Of a stretch of DNA of 64,000 nucleotides, positions 1-9,034 are shown in pieces. The DNA is taken from contig JAHBXE010000006.1 in NCBI GenBank assembly GCA_019636625.1, positions 62,001 to 126,000 on the forward strand, in the 5' to 3' direction. Source of the DNA: Phycisphaeraceae bacterium (GTDB taxonomy: Bacteria; Planctomycetota; Phycisphaerae; Phycisphaerales; UBA1924). Every line of letters starts with the position of its first letter. Positions within the stretch are counted from its first letter, which is position 1. Under the pieces are notes generated by a model. That model worked only from the letters and a program-made list of their open reading frames with translations, did not search any database and was not told the origin of the DNA. The translations under genes were made by a program, and so were the position numbers.

Positions 1-708
1 AGCCCCAGTCTGCGGGTTGAGCCACCTGAGCAGCCCGTCCGAACCCGCCGCGACCAGGAACGCCCCATCCATGGCGATCTGCGTCGAGCCCATTCCCGCG
101 GGGAGGTTCCACTGCGTGATGTACTGCCCGGTGGCCTTGTTGATCCGGTAGACGCGGTTGTCGAGTGACGACGCCAGCAGCTCGTTCCCGTTGATCGCGA
201 CGGAATGCACCTGTCCGCCGCAGGCGCCGATGATCTGGAACGTGCCCGTCAAGGCGTTCCCCCGACGGATGAGCGTGTCGTGCCCGCCCATGAACACGGT
301 GTCCCCATCCACCGTCATCGCATGGACCACGCCCCCGATGGCCCTCGTGGACAGCACGGCCCCGTCGCTCGTCCGCAGGCGGCGCAACTGGCCGTCCGAA
401 CCCGCCGCGAGCAGGTCGCCGTTGTGAACCGCCAGCGCGTTGGTCAAGAACGCCTGAGGAAAGACCTGGAAGGTCATGTCCTTGGTCCCGACGCTCCAGA
501 TGGTGCCAAAGGCATCGGCCAGGTACAGCCGCTCGCCCATCGCCACCATGCTCCGCACTTCTGTGCACAGCGCCGGAAAGATCGTGGCCGTGCCGCCGGG
601 GCCGTTCCGGTCGATCCGCCCGATGTCATTGCCGATCCACACATCGCCCGCCATGGCCGAGGCCCCAGCGAGCGCAACCACACCGCACATTGCTTTCCAC
701 CTGCGCAT
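1..708 (-). CDS. Exported beta-propeller protein, C-terminus cut by window edge
   Basis: The reading frame stays open from an ATG at 708 to the left edge, giving 236 codons with no stop, so the C-terminal part is missing. An AAGGAG ribosome-binding site lies just upstream (711-720 on the plus strand). The N-terminus MRRWKAMCGVVALAGASAMA is a clear signal peptide. The rest consists of repeated short blade-like segments (DVWIGNDIGRID, RLYLADAFGTIWSV, DTVFMGGHDTLIRR, ELLASSLDNRVYRI, AFLVAAGSDGLLRWL), typical of WD40- or PQQ-like propellers. It may carry a dockerin or PEP-CTERM tail like other exported proteins here, but that end is outside the window. It diverges from the decarboxylase gene. Specific function unknown. 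Confidence 0.8.
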   Translation of the reverse strand, partial: MRRWKAMCGVVALAGASAMAGDVWIGNDIGRIDRNGPGGTATIFPALCTEVRSMVAMGERLYLADAFGTIWSVGTKDMTFQVFPQAFLTNALAVHNGDLLAAGSDGQLRRLRTSDGAVLSTRAIGGVVHAMTVDGDTVFMGGHDTLIRRGNALTGTFQIIGACGGQVHSVAINGNELLASSLDNRVYRINKATGQYITQWNLPAGMGSTQIAMDGAFLVAAGSDGLLRWLNPQTGA

Positions 709-837
709 ATCCAGCTCCTTGGGTTATGAGCCGCCAGCCCCGCGGGCCGCGGTTCACCCGTCCAGATGTCGCGGCCCGAGCCACCCATTGCACAACGCCC
801 CTGCCCGCTTCGTGAATCCGAGCGATTACCATCCCCC

Positions 838-2355
838 ATGTCCAGCCAGACTCCTCCCACCCCCCCCACCACCCCCACCACCCCTCCCGCCGCCCCCCGC
901 ATACCGCACATGTCCCCCGAAGAGTTCCGCGCCTGGGGCAAGCAGGCCGTGGACTTCATCGCCGACTACATGCAGCGCCTCGACTCCCTGCCCGTTCTCT
1001 CCGGTGTAAAGCCCGGCGATATCGCCGCGGCCCTTCCCGAACACCCGCCCGCCGACCCGGGCGTCTCCTCGCACGACTTCTTCGCCGACCTCGAACGCAT
1101 CATCCTCCCGGGATTGACGCACTGGCAGTCGCCCAACTTCTTCGCCTACTTCCCGTGCAACAGCTCCGCTCCGGGCATCATCGGTGAACTCCTCTCCGCC
1201 GGCCTGAACGTCAACGGCATGCTCTGGGCCACCAGCCCCGCGGCCACCGAACTCGAAACCCGCATGTTGGACTGGATGGCGGAGATGCTCGACCTGCCCG
1301 CACACTTCCGTTCAACCTCGGCGACCGGTGGCGGCTGCATCCAGGGGACCGCCAGCGAGAGCACGCTTGTCGCGCTGCTCGCCGCGCGGCACCGCGCCCG
1401 CCTCGCCTCCCCCACCGCTCACCTCACGCTGTACACCTCCACGCAGGCCCACTCCTCCATCATCAAGGCCGCCATGATCGCCGGGCTCGCCACCAACCCC
1501 GACGATCGAACCCACATCCGCCTCATCGGCACCGACGCCAACCACGCCATGCGACCGGACCTGCTCCGCACGGCGATCACCGAGGACCTCCACGCCGGCC
1601 GCTTCCCCTTCTACACCTGCGCCACCGTCGGCACCACTTCCAGCACCGCCATCGACCCCATCCCCGAAATCGCCGACATCCTCCACGCCGCCGCCCCCGG
1701 CTGCTGGCTCCACATCGACGCCGCCTTTGCTGGGGCCGCGTGCATCTGCCCCGAGCACCGCTGGATGCTCCGCGGCGTCGAGCACGCCGATTCCGTCATG
1801 TTCAACCCACACAAGTGGCTCCTCACCAACTTCGACTGCAACTGCTTCTGGACCCGCGACCGCAGCGCCGTCACCGCCGCCCTCTCCATCACGCCCGAGT
1901 ACCTCCGCAACCAGGCGACCCAGACCGGCCAGGTCATCGACTACCGCGACTGGCAGATCCCTCTCGGCCGCCGATTCCGCGCGTTGAAACTCTGGCTCGT
2001 CATCCGGCACTACGGCGTCGAGGGACTCCGCGCGTACATCCGCGAGCACATCCGTCTCGCGGCCCTGTTCGAGCAATGGGTCCGCGAGGATGAACGCTTT
2101 GAACTCGCCGCGCCGCGAACGTGCAGCCTCGTGTGCTTCCGACTGCGGGGCCAAGGGCCTGGCGCCGATGAAGCGAACCGGAAACTGCTGGAACGAATCA
2201 ACGCCTCCGGCCGCGCGTACCTCTCGCACACCACCCTCCGAGGCCCTGATGGGAACGATCGATTTGTGCTCCGTATGGCGATCGGGGCCTCAGCGACCCA
2301 GGAGCGGCACACACGGGCGGCATGGGAACTGATCAGATCTCTCGCTCTTCATTGA
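838..2355 (+). CDS. PLP-dependent group II (aromatic-L-amino-acid type) decarboxylase
   Basis: A 505-residue protein of the pyridoxal-phosphate group II decarboxylase family, which decarboxylates aromatic amino acids such as tryptophan, tyrosine or DOPA to amines. The family start MSPEEFRAWGKQAVDFIADY follows a Pro/Thr-rich leader. Other marks are the substrate-loop segment LTHWQSPNFFAYFP, the cofactor region STSATGGGCIQGTASES, the aspartate block LHIDAAFAGAA, and the PLP lysine in FNPHKW (Lys326 by this start). Length fits the family (about 470-510). ATG 838 was chosen; ATG 910 would start exactly at the conserved domain, and an in-frame ATG 766 lies further upstream. The gene is alone and divergent from the propeller gene. 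Substrate cannot be told from sequence; tryptophan decarboxylase is possible. Confidence 0.9.
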   Translation: MSSQTPPTPPTTPTTPPAAPRIPHMSPEEFRAWGKQAVDFIADYMQRLDSLPVLSGVKPGDIAAALPEHPPADPGVSSHDFFADLERIILPGLTHWQSPNFFAYFPCNSSAPGIIGELLSAGLNVNGMLWATSPAATELETRMLDWMAEMLDLPAHFRSTSATGGGCIQGTASESTLVALLAARHRARLASPTAHLTLYTSTQAHSSIIKAAMIAGLATNPDDRTHIRLIGTDANHAMRPDLLRTAITEDLHAGRFPFYTCATVGTTSSTAIDPIPEIADILHAAAPGCWLHIDAAFAGAACICPEHRWMLRGVEHADSVMFNPHKWLLTNFDCNCFWTRDRSAVTAALSITPEYLRNQATQTGQVIDYRDWQIPLGRRFRALKLWLVIRHYGVEGLRAYIREHIRLAALFEQWVREDERFELAAPRTCSLVCFRLRGQGPGADEANRKLLERINASGRAYLSHTTLRGPDGNDRFVLRMAIGASATQERHTRAAWELIRSLALH

Positions 2356-2440
2356 GCGCTTCAGGGCACCACTCGCACTTCGACGAAGAATGCACTGAAA
2401 CGCTGGAACTGGCTCAAACTTGATGTAGACTGTGTTGGAG

Positions 2441-3529
2441 ATGTGTCTCACGGTGCGATGCCCAACCACGCCCACACTTCAACTGCTTGGGTACATGTGT
2501 TCGGTGGCCTGCTCTGGCCAGTTGGCCACAGCCCAGTGGACCGCCGTCCGCCTTCACACCCCCCAGATGTACGAGTCCGCGGTCTACTCCGTCACTCCCG
2601 GAGCCCAAGGCGGTTTCGTCCACATGAGCGGGATTCTCGACCCCGCGATCTGGTCCGGTTCGGCGTCCAGCCTGCTACGCGTGCAGACCCCCGCCCTTCC
2701 CTTTGGCGGGACTGGGTTTGGTGTGTCGGGATCGCAACTAGTCGGGCAGAACTCGTTCCCGTTGCACGCCTTTGTTTATGACCGCGCCTCCGGGAGCGTC
2801 ACGGACTTGCATCCCCCCGGAGCGTTTGGCTCCAAGGCCATCGCCGTCGAGAATGGACAACAGGTCGGTTATGCCGACGACGGCGCTAATCCAGTAGCGG
2901 CGTTGTGGTCAGGATCAGCACCCTCCTTTGTGAACTTGAACCCCGCGGGCGCGAGCTGGTCCATCGCCCATGCCACCAACGGCGTCTTGCAAGGGGGCGA
3001 TGCCGCCTTCGGGTCGAGCATCGTCGCCGGCATCTGGTCCGGTTCCGCCGCCTCCTTCGTGAACCTCAACCCTCCCTTGGCCAGCGGCTCCCAGCTCCGC
3101 GGCATGGGCGGCGACCAGCAGGTCGGCACCGCCAAGTACTCCGGCAGCGAACGCGCCGCCCTCTGGCGCGGCTCCGCCGCCAGCTACATCGATCTCAATC
3201 CCCCCAACGCCGGCGCTTCCCTCGCCTACGGCACCGACGGGCTCGCTCAGGTCGGCTACGCCCACTTCCCCACCGGTCCCTCCGCCACCATCTGGTTCGG
3301 CTCCGCCGCCTCCGCTCATCCCCTCCACCAGTACCTCCCTCCCGGCTACGACGCTTCCATCGCCTACGACGTCGTTCACGAGGGCGACCGCATCATCGTC
3401 GGCGGCATCGCCTACCCCGACGGCAGCGAACGGTCCGAAGCCTTCCTCTGGGTCTATGTGCCCACACCCTCCTCCCTCCTGGTCCTCGCCATCGCCGGCG
3501 CGGCCACTGTCCCACGCCGGAGACGGTGA
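2441..3529 (+). CDS. PEP-CTERM-like exported protein with WSGSA repeats
   Basis: A 362-residue protein built from about five degenerate repeats of 35-45 residues, each with a core like LWSGSAPSFVNLNP, IWSGSAASFVNLNP, LWRGSAASYIDLNP or IWFGSAAS, followed by a segment such as QVGYAHF. Such tryptophan-glycine repeat proteins are known from planctomycetes and are usually exported. The C-terminus (VPTPSSLLVLAIAGAATVPRRRR) has the layout of a PEP-CTERM sorting signal: Pro-rich start, hydrophobic stretch, Arg cluster. The start is uncertain: ATG 2441 has GGAG too close, GTG 2432 and ATG 2495 are alternatives, and the N-terminus is only weakly signal-like. Function unknown. Confidence 0.7.
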   Translation: MCLTVRCPTTPTLQLLGYMCSVACSGQLATAQWTAVRLHTPQMYESAVYSVTPGAQGGFVHMSGILDPAIWSGSASSLLRVQTPALPFGGTGFGVSGSQLVGQNSFPLHAFVYDRASGSVTDLHPPGAFGSKAIAVENGQQVGYADDGANPVAALWSGSAPSFVNLNPAGASWSIAHATNGVLQGGDAAFGSSIVAGIWSGSAASFVNLNPPLASGSQLRGMGGDQQVGTAKYSGSERAALWRGSAASYIDLNPPNAGASLAYGTDGLAQVGYAHFPTGPSATIWFGSAASAHPLHQYLPPGYDASIAYDVVHEGDRIIVGGIAYPDGSERSEAFLWVYVPTPSSLLVLAIAGAATVPRRRR

Positions 3530-3615
3530 GGTCGCAGTCCACGGGATCCGTTCCTCACCGGCGAGTGACCGTGCCGACTGGGCACATCGGATCCGCCCCT
3601 GCTAACCTGTAATCC

Positions 3616-4179
3616 GTGCTCCGCGTTCTCGCCATCGCTCTCATGCTCACCGGCACAGGCTGTGCCGTTGCACCCCGCGCCTCAAGCGAAGTCCGCGTTC
3701 CCACTGGCGGGTACGCCGCCGCCTTCGACGCCGCGCGTGAAACCCTTCTCGCCCGCCGATTCGAACTCGAACGCGTCGACGCCCGCGCCGGCGTCATCAC
3801 CACACGGCCCAAGTCCTCCTCCGGTCTGGCCACGCCGTGGGACACCGAGCAATCGACCCTCACGCAGGAAGTCGAGGACCTCTTCAACCGCCAGCAAAGG
3901 CACATCCGCATCACCTTCGAGCCCGCCGCTCCCGGTGAAACCCCCGACGACCTCCGCACCGTCAGCGGCGCCTTGACCGCCCGCGTCGAAGTCGTCATCG
4001 AACGCCTCCACCGACCCGGCTGGCAGATCGAGCCCGCCGCGGTTCGCTTCAGTTCCTACACCCGCGATCCCGCCCTCGCCTCGCGCGGCCTGTGGCCCGC
4101 GTACGCCGTGCCCTTTGCGCAGGACCCCGCCCTCGCCGCGGCCATCGAGGCCGACATCGCGGCCCGCCTCAGCCGGTAA
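3616..4179 (+). CDS. Predicted lipoprotein of unknown function
   Basis: A 187-residue protein with a short lipoprotein signal (MLRVLAIALMLTGTGCAVAP; the Cys follows a TGTGC-type lipobox), so it is expected to be membrane-anchored outside the cytoplasm. It starts with GTG. The mature part contains FDAARETLLARRFELERVDA and AGVITTRPKSSSG, a pattern seen in small planctomycete lipoproteins where a hydrophilic alpha/beta domain follows the anchor; no catalytic motif is visible. It precedes the FAD oxidoreductase gene by 42 bases on the same strand and may be co-transcribed with it. No function can be assigned. Confidence 0.75.
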   Translation: MLRVLAIALMLTGTGCAVAPRASSEVRVPTGGYAAAFDAARETLLARRFELERVDARAGVITTRPKSSSGLATPWDTEQSTLTQEVEDLFNRQQRHIRITFEPAAPGETPDDLRTVSGALTARVEVVIERLHRPGWQIEPAAVRFSSYTRDPALASRGLWPAYAVPFAQDPALAAAIEADIAARLSR

Positions 4180-4221
4180 CCCGTCACGGACCGGCCTTCG
4201 CGCCCCTATGCTCCGCCCGCC

Positions 4222-5760
4222 GTGACCCCCGAAAGCCGCCCAATCTCGCAGGATTCCCGCATACTGATCGTCGGCGCCGGCCCCACCGGCCTCGGCGCGG
4301 GCTATCGCCTGAAGGAACTCGGGCACCGCAACTTCACACTCGTCGACCGCCACCCCTACATCGGCGGGCTCGCCGCCAGCTTCACCGACCCGCTGGGCTT
4401 CACGTGGGACATCGGCGGGCACGTGATGTTCAGCCACTACGAGTACTACGACCGCCTCTTCGAATCGCTCATGGGCGATGAGTTCTCAATGATCGAGCGG
4501 GAAACCTGGGTCCGCGCCGACAAGCGATGGGTCCCGTACCCATTCCAGAACAACATCCGCTACCTCTCCAAGGAGGCCTCGCTCGAGTGCATCGCGGGAC
4601 TCGTCAAGGCCCAGTCCGCCGCCGGCGGCCCCGCCGCGGCCATCGCCCAAGCCGCGAACTTCGAGCAGTTCATGAACGCCGCCTTCGGCGAAGGCATCGT
4701 GCGCCTCTTCATGCGTCCGTACAACTTCAAGGTCTGGGCCCACCCGGCGGAAATGATGGGCAAGGACTGGATCGGCCAGCGTGTTGCCGTGGTCGATGTC
4801 CAGCGGGCGCTCCGAAACCTCGTCCTCGGCCTCGACGACTTCGGCTGGGGCCCCAACAACCGTTTCAAGTTCCCCCTCCGCGGCGGGACGGGCGAGTTTT
4901 ACCGTCGAATCGGCGCCACCCTCGGCGAACACGTGCACCTGAATCGAGGGGTTTCCAAGATCGATGTGGACCGAAGCATCGTCCACTTCGCGGATGGTTC
5001 AACGACCCCGTTTGACGCCCTGCTTTCGGCCATGCCCGTCGATGTCCTGTGCCGCGATGTGCTGGTCGGCAACGTCCCGGATTCGGTCCGCGACGCGGCC
5101 GCGAAGTTGCGGCATTCCGGCGGCTACATGGTGGGCATCGGCATCAAGCGCCCCGGTGGCACCCCCTCCACCCGGAGCTGGATGTACTTCGCCGATGACG
5201 ACTGCCCCTTCTACCGCGTGACCTACCTCAGCAACTACTCCCCGTTCATGACCCCCGACCGGGAGAACTACTACTCCTTCCTCTGCGAGGTCAGCTACAG
5301 CGACTTCAAACCCGCGATTCCCAAGGGGGAAGTCATCGAAGCGGTCATCCAAGGCCTGGAAAACGCGGGCCTGCTCCAGCCCGGCGAGCGAGAGAACATC
5401 GTTTCAACCTGGCTGTACGACGCCGCGTACGCGTACCCCACCCCCACCGTCGACCGTGACCAGCACCTCTCGGTGCTCATTCCGTGGCTCGAGAGCCGGG
5501 GGGTCTACAGCCGCGGGCGCTTTGGAATGTGGAAGTACGAGGTCGCCAACACGGACCACTCGATCATGCAGGGAGTCGAATGGGCCAACCGGATGCTCCT
5601 TGGAGAACCAGAGAAGACGATCGGGATCCGGTACGCCGCGACGGACGAGGGGAGAACGATCGTTCAACACGACCGCGCATCGGTGGCCGGCTCTGGCCAG
5701 CCGCAGGTCGAGGTGAAGGCCAGTAACCGACAGGGCCAGCGGACGGAAGCGCCGATTTGA
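4222..5760 (+). CDS. FAD-dependent oxidoreductase, UDP-galactopyranose mutase / amine-oxidase-like
   Basis: A 512-residue flavoprotein. The N-terminal dinucleotide-binding motif is GAGPTG (residues 18-23) after a hydrophobic strand, followed by the acidic end of strand 2 (LVDRHPYIGGLAASF) and the GG-rich FAD segment IGGHVMFSHYEYYD. The segment WVPYPFQNNIRYL resembles the substrate region of UDP-galactopyranose mutase-like proteins, and LRGGTGEFYRRIG fits the amine-oxidase/protoporphyrinogen-oxidase superfamily. These proteins often act in cell-surface sugar or lipid metabolism, but the substrate here is not determined. It starts with GTG. The last 35 or so residues are polar and probably unstructured. 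Family confident, reaction not. Confidence 0.82.
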   Translation: MTPESRPISQDSRILIVGAGPTGLGAGYRLKELGHRNFTLVDRHPYIGGLAASFTDPLGFTWDIGGHVMFSHYEYYDRLFESLMGDEFSMIERETWVRADKRWVPYPFQNNIRYLSKEASLECIAGLVKAQSAAGGPAAAIAQAANFEQFMNAAFGEGIVRLFMRPYNFKVWAHPAEMMGKDWIGQRVAVVDVQRALRNLVLGLDDFGWGPNNRFKFPLRGGTGEFYRRIGATLGEHVHLNRGVSKIDVDRSIVHFADGSTTPFDALLSAMPVDVLCRDVLVGNVPDSVRDAAAKLRHSGGYMVGIGIKRPGGTPSTRSWMYFADDDCPFYRVTYLSNYSPFMTPDRENYYSFLCEVSYSDFKPAIPKGEVIEAVIQGLENAGLLQPGERENIVSTWLYDAAYAYPTPTVDRDQHLSVLIPWLESRGVYSRGRFGMWKYEVANTDHSIMQGVEWANRMLLGEPEKTIGIRYAATDEGRTIVQHDRASVAGSGQPQVEVKASNRQGQRTEAPI

Positions 5761-6072
5761 CGGTCATGTCAAACTTGGTAATCTGGGGACCGATAAGCTT
5801 TGGCCGAGGGTCTTCATGGATGGAGTCTGGACTTTGTCCGGTTCCGGCCGTTTCCAAGATGGAGCGGGGCTTTTTCGTGGGCGTGGTCGTGGGTGTTCTC
5901 CAGAAAATGCGCAAAGTTTTCCGAAGATGATGATGCGCAGTTTCTGGACCATTCCAGAATCTGAGGCACACTTGGGTCACGGCGGAGAAAGAGAGCCCGC
6001 CGCATGAATAGTGGGGTCCAAGACGGGCCGTCCGTTCTCTGTTCGGTGTCGGACCGTGGAACCGTCGGTGGT
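5761..6072. other. Intergenic region with no recognised gene
   Basis: About 310 bases between two plus-strand genes. It is less GC-rich than its surroundings and has A/T-containing stretches (near 5775-5800 and 5910-5960), so it may hold the promoter of the following gene. An in-frame ATG at 6004 would extend the next protein by 23 residues that look non-conserved. No tRNA, clear terminator or convincing small ORF was seen. Confidence 0.5.
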
Positions 6073-6717
6073 ATGAGTGCGCTGATCAGACAACCCGAGA
6101 CTCCGTTCACCGCGGCCAACTGGCAGCCGGATGTCGTCCAGCTGCTCGACGAACACCACCTGGTGGCCGTCTCGGACGCGGCCCGACGGCGGATGCACTT
6201 CGCGGTCTCCCTTGGCCAGTTCCTTCAGGGACTGCGGGATGCCGAAGTGTGCACGCTCTACGGGCGGTACATCACCGACTTGGACTCCTTCTGCTACCAG
6301 ATCGAACGGGCCATACCTGGCCCGATGGTCGAACGCCGGATTGACGGCCCCCGGGGGGTGACCTCCTTGCTGCGGTCCCGGGAAGTCTTCCGAGGCCGGC
6401 CCGCGTCGAAGTTCCGTTTCTACATCTGGCACGATGCGGACGTCCTGCTGATGAAGGATGAGCCGCTCTTTGGATCTCTGGTCGATGCGTTGGCCGGGGT
6501 GGCGGCGGAGGCGGAGTACGTCAGCGATGACCTGCTGATGATCCATCGCGCCGTGTTCGTCGGCGGGCCGATACTGGCGACCTACGCCACCAAGTCCTCC
6601 GGCCAGTTCCAGTCGTGGGCGGTGGACACCCTGGGCGCTGAACCGTTCTGGCAGGTCGTGACGCAGATCGAGAAGCCGCCGTTCAAGACCTACCAGATCG
6701 ACGTTCTCGGCCGCTGA
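6073..6717 (+). CDS. Hypothetical protein
   Basis: A 214-residue soluble protein with no signal peptide and no motif I recognise. It is rich in acidic and hydrophobic segments (QLLDEHHLVAVSDAARRRMH, FYIWHDADVLLMKDEPLFG, ADLLMIHRAVF-like region EYVSDDLLMIHRAVFVGG) and ends KTYQIDVLGR. Composition and codon use match the neighbours, and the frame is long and uninterrupted, so it is probably real. ATG 6073 was preferred to ATG 6004 because the protein becomes well ordered from MSALIRQPETPF. It lies 45 bases before rsmD on the same strand. Function unknown. Confidence 0.65.
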   Translation: MSALIRQPETPFTAANWQPDVVQLLDEHHLVAVSDAARRRMHFAVSLGQFLQGLRDAEVCTLYGRYITDLDSFCYQIERAIPGPMVERRIDGPRGVTSLLRSREVFRGRPASKFRFYIWHDADVLLMKDEPLFGSLVDALAGVAAEAEYVSDDLLMIHRAVFVGGPILATYATKSSGQFQSWAVDTLGAEPFWQVVTQIEKPPFKTYQIDVLGR

Positions 6718-6762
6718 GCGGGCATCCGGCGCTCCATCTCACACATCCCTATCCTGCGCTCC

Positions 6763-7566
6763 ATGCGGATCATCGCGGGTGAGTTCCGGTCTCGAAAGTT
6801 GCTGACGCCCAAGGACGATTCCGTGACGCGCCCGATCCCGGATCGCGTGAAGGAGTCGCTCTTTGGTCTTCTTCGCGGGCATTGCGAGGGGGCATCGGTG
6901 TTCGATGCGTTCGCGGGCACGGGCGCGATCGGGCTCGAGGCGGTGAGCCGCGGCGCTTCGCGATGCGTGATGGTCGAGATGGACAAGGGCTCGGCGGAGC
7001 TGCTGAGGAGGAACGTCGAGGCGCTCGGCGCTGCGGACCGGTGCGAAGTGGTGGTCGGGGATGCGCTGGGGGCCGGGGCGCTGGCGAGGTGCCCGCGCCC
7101 GCTGACGCTCGGGTTCTTTGACCCGCCGTACCCGCTGGTGCGGGATGCGATCGGGTGGAAGCGGGTCCGGGCGCAGGTGGAGCGGGTGATCGACCTGCTC
7201 TCGGATGACGGCTTCGTGGTGGTGCGCACCCCCTGGCCGTTCCTGGTCGAAACGCCGAGCCCGGATCAACCGGCGCCGGGCCGGAAGCCGGTGCGGAAGA
7301 AGAAGGGCGGCGAGAAGCACTGGCGGTACCGCCAGCACGAAGATGAGGTTGAGCGGGGGGGCGAGACGGACGGTTTCGAAGAAGGAGAGGACCTCGCCAT
7401 CGAAACGGGGGAGGACCAGGCCAGTCCGAAAGCTCCCGTGGTTCGATCGGAGGGCGACCTGATCTTCCCGAACGCGACGGGTCCCGAGACGCACGTGTAC
7501 CACTCGATGGCCGTGCACCTGTACATGCGGCGTCGCGCGGAACAACGCAACTCGTCTTCTGTTTGA
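6763..7566 (+). CDS. rsmD: 16S rRNA (guanine(966)-N(2))-methyltransferase RsmD
   Basis: RsmD methylates G966 of 16S rRNA using S-adenosylmethionine. The family N-terminus MRIIAGEFRSRKL is intact, followed by TRPIPDRVKESLFGLL, the SAM-binding motif FDAFAGTGAIGLEAVSRGA (from about residue 47) and the catalytic DPPY (residues 120-123). At 267 residues it is much longer than the usual 180-200. The extra length is a hydrophilic insert after FVVVRTPWPFLVE (about residues 165-235, rich in Lys, Glu and Arg); the expected final strands follow as HVYHSMAVHLYMRR. The insert is probably a disordered lineage-specific loop. The gene is 33 bases upstream of the M16-like gene. Confidence 0.92.
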   Translation: MRIIAGEFRSRKLLTPKDDSVTRPIPDRVKESLFGLLRGHCEGASVFDAFAGTGAIGLEAVSRGASRCVMVEMDKGSAELLRRNVEALGAADRCEVVVGDALGAGALARCPRPLTLGFFDPPYPLVRDAIGWKRVRAQVERVIDLLSDDGFVVVRTPWPFLVETPSPDQPAPGRKPVRKKKGGEKHWRYRQHEDEVERGGETDGFEEGEDLAIETGEDQASPKAPVVRSEGDLIFPNATGPETHVYHSMAVHLYMRRRAEQRNSSSV

Positions 7567-7599
7567 GCACATCGGGAAGCGCATGCACCGGAGGAACCC

Positions 7600-9033
7600 A
7601 TGAGTCGAATGCAGAACCGGCTTCTCGGCACGACGGCGGTCCTCCTCGCGTTGTCGATGGCATCGGCTCAACCGACCGCTAGACCGGCCGCGGGCGCGCC
7701 GCCAGCTGCGACGGCGCTGCTCATGGCAACGCTGCCGGAGCCCGGGGCCGTGGCGGAAGAGACGGTGCATGAGGCTACGGGTGTCCGCTCGTACTGGCTG
7801 ACCAACAACGTGCGGGTCCATTACCGGTTCATGGATGAGCGGCCCCACCAGGCCATCGTGTCGATCATTGCCGCCGGAGGGGAAATTGAGGAAACGCAGG
7901 CCAACCGCGGCGTCACGCAGGCCGCGGCGATCGGCCTGGTCAGCCCGGCCACGGCGTCGCTCGACTCCGCGACGATCCGCGAACGAGCGCGCGGGAAGCG
8001 GGTCTCGGTTGGCGGACGTCCGGCACCGGATGCGCTGATGATCACGATCGCGGGCGAGGCCGGCGACCTCGAGTTCGGGCTTCAGCAGGCGCACCTGATG
8101 GTGACGGAACCGATCGTCGAAGAAGCCTCGCTCCGGCTGTGGCGTGAGGGTGTGCGGGAGTTCGCCTCGCTGCGCAAGGAGCACGCGGACCCCGCGATGA
8201 GCGGGTTGATCGCCACAGCGCTCTACCCGCCGGAGGAAGTCCGCTTTGCCCCGGTCACCCCGGAGCAGGCCGCGGCGATTTCGGCGGAGCAGGCAACGGC
8301 GTGGCTGCGGCGGATCCTGGCCACAGGTCCGATGGAGGTCTCCATCGTCGGAGACGTTCCGCTCGAGCGGGCCCGGGAGCTGGCGCTGCGGTACCTCGGT
8401 TCGCTCCCGAAGCGTCCTCGGATCAGCGACACGACATTCGCGGAACTTCGGACGATCCGGCGTCCTGAAGGCCCGCGAAACGTCATCTTTGAGCTCGAAG
8501 GTTCATCGCCCGTGGCGATCGTGCGCACAGGTTTTTTCGGGGCCGACACCCGAGAGCTCCGGGATGTGCGGTTGCTGGGAATGGCGTCACGCATCCTCAC
8601 CGCGAGGGCCCGCGCCGTGATCGCGGAGAAGCGGCGGCTCATCGAATCGCCGGCCTTTGTTTCGAGCCCGGCGGCTGAATTCCCGGGATACGGCCACTTC
8701 TTCCTCGCCGCGTCGGTCGAAGCGAGTCGGGCGGCGGAGCTGGCGAACGCTGTGCAGTCGCTGTTCGATGACTTTGTGGCGTCGGGGCCGACGGCGGATG
8801 AGGTGGCGACGGTTTACGCGGGAATCACGGAAGCGCTCGAACGCCAAACGCACGATCCGGCGTTCTGGTCCACGCGGCTGACCACGCTGACGTATCGCGG
8901 CACCTCGCTGGACGAACTGCTCAGGTCGCGCGAGGCGTACGCCGGATTTACGAACAAGGATGTGCAGGCGGCGTTTGCCCGGTACTGCACGCCGGCTCGC
9001 CGCTATGAGTTGATGGTCGTGCCGAAGAAGTGA
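7600..9033 (+). CDS. Secreted M16 (insulinase/PqqL-like) family protein lacking the zinc motif
   Basis: A 477-residue protein with signal peptide (MSRMQNRLLGTTAVLLALSMASAQ) and a GGAGG ribosome-binding site. The mature part resembles the C-terminal half of PqqL-type M16 peptidases: WLTNNVRVHYRFMDE, a gapped region ending GKRVSV, a helix series, then a second domain with LLGMASRILTARARAVIAEKRRL and a final PARRYELMVVPKK. No HxxEH zinc-binding motif is present; the position where it would lie reads NRGVTQAAAIGL. M16 enzymes need an active and an inactive half, so this protein is likely the non-catalytic half and might pair with a separate catalytic subunit encoded elsewhere. Direct peptidase activity is unlikely. 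Confidence 0.8.
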   Translation: MSRMQNRLLGTTAVLLALSMASAQPTARPAAGAPPAATALLMATLPEPGAVAEETVHEATGVRSYWLTNNVRVHYRFMDERPHQAIVSIIAAGGEIEETQANRGVTQAAAIGLVSPATASLDSATIRERARGKRVSVGGRPAPDALMITIAGEAGDLEFGLQQAHLMVTEPIVEEASLRLWREGVREFASLRKEHADPAMSGLIATALYPPEEVRFAPVTPEQAAAISAEQATAWLRRILATGPMEVSIVGDVPLERARELALRYLGSLPKRPRISDTTFAELRTIRRPEGPRNVIFELEGSSPVAIVRTGFFGADTRELRDVRLLGMASRILTARARAVIAEKRRLIESPAFVSSPAAEFPGYGHFFLAASVEASRAAELANAVQSLFDDFVASGPTADEVATVYAGITEALERQTHDPAFWSTRLTTLTYRGTSLDELLRSREAYAGFTNKDVQAAFARYCTPARRYELMVVPKK

Positions 9034-9034
9034 A

